This document shows, in pieces, positions 6,059-8,286 of a DNA stretch of 8,286 nt. Positions within the stretch are counted from its first letter, which is position 1. Each line of letters starts with the position of its first letter. The notes beneath the pieces were generated by a model, which did no database searches, had not been told where the DNA came from, and worked only from the letters and a program-made list of their open reading frames with translations. The stretch is from the NCBI GenBank assembly GCA_964002385.1, contig CAXFFS010000057.1, positions 1-8,286 on the forward strand, written 5' to 3'. Origin of the DNA: AEGEAN-183 sp964002385 (GTDB lineage: Bacteria > Pseudomonadota > Gammaproteobacteria > Magnimaribacterales > Magnimaribacteraceae). The translations under genes and the position numbers were made by a program.

Positions 6059-8016
6059 AAACTCCAATTAATAAATAAAGAACTGCCCAATACCTCTATT
6101 GACACCCCATAGTCATAAGGAGTTAAGTCATCAGGGCTGTAAAAAGGGCCATCCCAGCTTGTGCCGTTCCAACTATAAAATCTTTTCCTGTAATCAAAAA
6201 GTCCCTCATAGCTGTCATTAACATCAAAGGGGTCTTCAGCAACAGTAATGACTCCTGTTAAGTCCACAGCTTTCCAAGTGTATCTAGTGATTTCATCAAC
6301 TGTAGGTCTGGTAAAAATAACTTCTTTTTGATCGGTAAGCGAATCTACCTTTTCACTATTCTTATACCATTCGATTCTCAATTTAGTAGCATCGTATTTT
6401 CCCAGAAGAGAAATTTTTACAGAACTTCTTACCTCACTTTCTTCAAGAAATTCAAAGTCTACTAGCCATGGGCCAAACTGATTCTGAGTAGAAACAATTG
6501 CAAAGGATTCAGATCCGACCTCCCCATATCTTAGATTTGATTTATCATTCATAACTGTGTTGTGCTTAGGTCGATAATTGCCAGTTTCTCCGTAATAATT
6601 GCCTTCAAAAAGACCTACGCTGGATAGCCCAGCAAACGGGTCCAAACCTGGAACACTTGTTAGGTCTTCTATCCAATGATTCCATTTCAAAGAATAGACG
6701 TCTGAATTGGTAGTGTTATTAGCAGAGTAATTAGCCTCGTAGTCTGAAAAGTCCCCCCTATCATCACTACTGATGTATTCATCCCCTAAAAGAGCATGAC
6801 TGTGTCCAAATTCATGCATAAAAGTCTGATAACCATATGTATCCATTCTTTGAGCAGTGGTTGGGGGTAACCCATAATCGTAAGAAGTAACTCCCCTGCC
6901 ATCTAAGGGTGAAAAAATTGCTATAGAATCGATGTAAACTTCTGAAAATAAAGAATCTTTCATATTTTTTAGCTTAGCTTCATCCCAACAAAAGATATCG
7001 TCACTCCAATCAGAGCATTCGCCTAAGTTCATATCTAATAAAGAGGTTTCAGTTCCAACAAAAGTTACTGGTTCTACTACAAAAATATTAAAGTGATCCT
7101 TAAAGAAATCACTAACCTCTGAATCTATTAATATATTTCTTATAGATTCTGAGACAACTTCCCTAAAGTTGCTGAGATCATCTTCAAAGGAGTCTGCTAT
7201 TATCAAGAGATTGGTTCCTCTGTTGCTTAAGGCACTGTAAGTACCGAGTAAGTTATAAATTCTATAATTGTCTTCAATCCTCAAGTTGCTGACAAAAAAG
7301 GTCGAAAAAGAGGCGGTAGAACAAGCCTGCTCTAAATCACAAGCAGTAACGGAAGAAATAAAATGACCAGCTTCTTCCAAAGCAGATATATCTACTTCAA
7401 AAGAACTAGATTCAATAAGGTAGGTAACTGGTAAATCAATTTCATTTACTTGCAGAGAAAATGTTAAATCTTGAATTTCATTATCAATGTCAGTAACCAC
7501 GGCAGGAACCAAGATCTTGTTGTCATCATTTACTAAAAGTTCTTGATCTATTGAAAGATCAGCAGGAAAAATTATCTCCGGCGCATCATTTACATTAGTG
7601 ACGGTTATGGTTACTTGTTGTTCACTGGAACAGGTACTCTGACCGCAGACTCTAAAGGAAAATTCGTCATTGCCTACAAAATTGCTTGAAGGAGTAAAAG
7701 AAAAAGCTCCTGTTGAATTGTTAAGACTGACAACTCCATTATTTGGTTGATAAGTTATTTCAAAAATTAGTGAGGTAGCTGGGTTTGAAGAGGCTGATAG
7801 TTGCCCATTGTAGGTTTGTTCTTCACTAACGGAAAAGGACAAAGACTCAAGGGTAAACACAATTGTACTGCCTGTACTTCCCGTACTGCCTGTGTTGCCT
7901 GTGCTGCCTGTACCGCCGGGAGTAACTGTTGGGGAGTTTCCACTATCACTGCCACCCCCGCCTCCACAAGAAATACAAAAAAGACATATGAGCACTAAAG
8001 CTTTATAGGCATTCAT
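6052..8016 (-). CDS. surface lipoprotein with cadherin/Ig-like repeat and family M64 (IgA-peptidase-like) metallopeptidase domain
   Basis: The 654-residue protein starts with a lipoprotein signal ending in CISC (Cys17) followed by five glycines. A Cys at -3 is atypical for a lipobox, but C-poly-G starts are common in marine surface lipoproteins. A Gly/Ser/Thr linker (about 34-50) leads to a cadherin/Ig-like repeat ending in VTNVNDAPEI (about 55-148) and a second beta-rich segment to about 245. The catalytic region (about 265-505) opens with LLIIADSFEDD and holds the zinc motif HEFGHSHALLGDEY (401-414). His401 and His405 are metal ligands, Glu402 the general base and Asp412 a candidate third ligand. 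YRPKHNTVM with Met489 resembles the family's downstream Met turn. A beta-rich tail follows. M64 peptidases include the IgA peptidase of Clostridium ramosum; the target here is unknown. AGGA 7 nt before the ATG sets the start. Confidence 0.85.
   Translation of the reverse strand: MNAYKALVLICLFCISCGGGGGSDSGNSPTVTPGGTGSTGNTGSTGSTGSTIVFTLESLSFSVSEEQTYNGQLSASSNPATSLIFEITYQPNNGVVSLNNSTGAFSFTPSSNFVGNDEFSFRVCGQSTCSSEQQVTITVTNVNDAPEIIFPADLSIDQELLVNDDNKILVPAVVTDIDNEIQDLTFSLQVNEIDLPVTYLIESSSFEVDISALEEAGHFISSVTACDLEQACSTASFSTFFVSNLRIEDNYRIYNLLGTYSALSNRGTNLLIIADSFEDDLSNFREVVSESIRNILIDSEVSDFFKDHFNIFVVEPVTFVGTETSLLDMNLGECSDWSDDIFCWDEAKLKNMKDSLFSEVYIDSIAIFSPLDGRGVTSYDYGLPPTTAQRMDTYGYQTFMHEFGHSHALLGDEYISSDDRGDFSDYEANYSANNTTNSDVYSLKWNHWIEDLTSVPGLDPFAGLSSVGLFEGNYYGETGNYRPKHNTVMNDKSNLRYGEVGSESFAIVSTQNQFGPWLVDFEFLEESEVRSSVKISLLGKYDATKLRIEWYKNSEKVDSLTDQKEVIFTRPTVDEITRYTWKAVDLTGVITVAEDPFDVNDSYEGLFDYRKRFYSWNGTSWDGPFYSPDDLTPYDYGVSIEVLGSSLFINWSLW
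7868..7921. repeat. degenerate 9-bp tandem repeat (about six units) in the lipoprotein linker
   Basis: Six consecutive 9-bp units with consensus ctgcctgta on the plus strand (7868, 7877, 7886, 7895, 7904, 7913) encode the repeating Gly-Ser/Asn-Thr linker of the M64 lipoprotein. The last unit, ccgccggga, is the most diverged. Because the unit is three codons long, gain or loss of copies by slippage would change only linker length and not the frame. Confidence 0.8.
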
Positions 8017-8020
8017 TGCA

Positions 8021-8034
8021 TTATCCTAGGATAA
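8021..8034. promoter_or_regulatory. perfect 14-bp palindrome overlapping the lipoprotein ribosome binding site
   Basis: TTATCCTAGGATAA is its own reverse complement. On the minus strand its right half contains the AGGA Shine-Dalgarno of the M64 lipoprotein gene. With no loop it cannot form a good RNA hairpin, so a dimeric DNA-binding protein is the more natural reader. An operator role is inferred from position and symmetry only. Confidence 0.35.
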
Positions 8035-8054
8035 AAGAGGTAATTTTTTTTGTG

Positions 8055-8080
8055 TTAATTTAAAGAAATTTTAATTTAAA
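8055..8080. repeat. two 10-bp direct repeats in the divergent intergenic region
   Basis: TTAATTTAAA occurs at 8055-8064 and again at 8071-8080, a 16-bp period, between the divergent lipoprotein and SRPBCC genes. The region is very AT-rich, so chance is a serious alternative. The copies lie where the minus-strand promoter is expected and could be regulator half-sites or promoter elements. I see no confident sigma70 promoter here. Confidence 0.3.
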
Positions 8081-8124
8081 ACAAAGTTTATTACTACTTG
8101 TAACAGTTGCGTGGAGTAACTTAC

Positions 8125-8154
8125 TTACAACATTCAATAAACAATCAGTATAGA
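8125..8154 (+). promoter_or_regulatory. weak candidate promoter for the SRPBCC gene
   Basis: TTACAA (8125-8130) and TATAGA (8149-8154) are spaced 18 nt apart, upstream of the plus-strand ATG at 8176. The start site would be near 8161, giving a leader of about 15 nt that contains the Shine-Dalgarno. Both hexamers deviate from consensus. Confidence 0.3.
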
Positions 8155-8175
8155 ATAAAAAAATTAAAGGGTGAT

Positions 8176-8286
8176 ATGACTGAAACGAAAGTTGTCGAAA
8201 AAATAAATGCCTCGTTAGAACATGTGTGGACAAGTCTAGGTAACTTTGCAGGCCTGAAACCAGGATCGGGTATAGAATCTGTAGAT
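8176..8286 (+). CDS. SRPBCC (START-like / polyketide cyclase) family protein, partial (N-terminal 37 residues)
   Basis: The frame opens at the ATG at 8176, preceded by AAAGGGTG, a good Shine-Dalgarno at 8166-8173, and stays open to the window end. The 37 visible residues include VVEKINASLEHVWTSLGNF (6-24) followed by GLKPGSGIESV. An initial strand, an alanine-rich turn, a helix with a VW core and the following D/N-F segment are the standard opening of small SRPBCC-fold ligand-binding proteins such as polyketide-cyclase-like and SRPBCC family members. Most of the domain is outside the window, so ligand and function cannot be judged. It is transcribed divergently from the M64 lipoprotein across 159 bp. 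Confidence 0.72.
   Translation, partial: MTETKVVEKINASLEHVWTSLGNFAGLKPGSGIESVD

Noticed and set aside
7868..7921. Tandem repeat considered as a CRISPR array.
   Set aside because: The units are 9 bp, contiguous without spacers, and lie inside a coding frame.
7767..7967. Minus-strand Ala/Gln/Val-rich open frame inside the lipoprotein gene.
   Set aside because: Its repetitive composition comes from reading the 9-bp linker repeat in another frame; the lipoprotein frame is clearly the coding one.
8013..8021. Two-codon upstream frame (ATG CAA TGA) whose stop overlaps the lipoprotein start.
   Set aside because: AGGA is only 2 nt from this ATG, too close for initiation, while its distance to the lipoprotein ATG is normal; the overlap is probably chance.

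Overview
This AT-rich window reads as a dense chromosomal segment from a low-GC Gram-negative bacterium. Exported proteins, a lipoprotein, a TonB-C-like domain and a cytochrome c/PQQ enzyme indicate a periplasm and outer membrane. The gene content and tight packing fit a marine gammaproteobacterium, but that placement is inference and no taxonomic marker is present. No rRNA, tRNA, CRISPR array, insertion sequence or phage gene is visible.

Left part (1-4269, all minus strand). Five genes lie head to tail with gaps of 29, 17 and 6 bp and a final 4-bp overlap, so they look like one operon. In transcription order they are a PIG3-type quinone oxidoreductase, an exported cytochrome c/PQQ quinoprotein dehydrogenase resembling polyvinyl-alcohol dehydrogenases, an exported PHB-depolymerase/feruloyl-esterase-like hydrolase, and the malonate transporter subunits madL and madM. 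madM runs off the left edge. Together they suggest a catabolic module: oxidation of an alcohol substrate outside the cytoplasm, ester or carbon-carbon hydrolysis, and import of malonate or a similar small dicarboxylate. This is the most interesting unit in the window.

Middle (4270-5569). A 77-bp divergent control region separates the operon from a plus-strand 141-aa protein with a weak SCP2-like look. That gene ends 1 bp from a convergent minus-strand gene for an exported, cysteine-rich, TonB-C-like protein. Upstream of the latter is a 274-bp gap that is not empty. It holds a 36-aa predicted single-pass membrane miniprotein with a good Shine-Dalgarno and a well-formed sigma70-type promoter.

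Right part (5570-8016, minus strand). A large surface lipoprotein combines a cadherin/Ig-like repeat region with a family M64 (IgA-peptidase-like) metallopeptidase domain. It overlaps a downstream exported 162-aa protein of unknown function, so the two genes are probably co-translated. A 159-bp divergent intergenic region with a perfect 14-bp palindrome follows. The start of an SRPBCC-family gene on the plus strand runs off the right edge.
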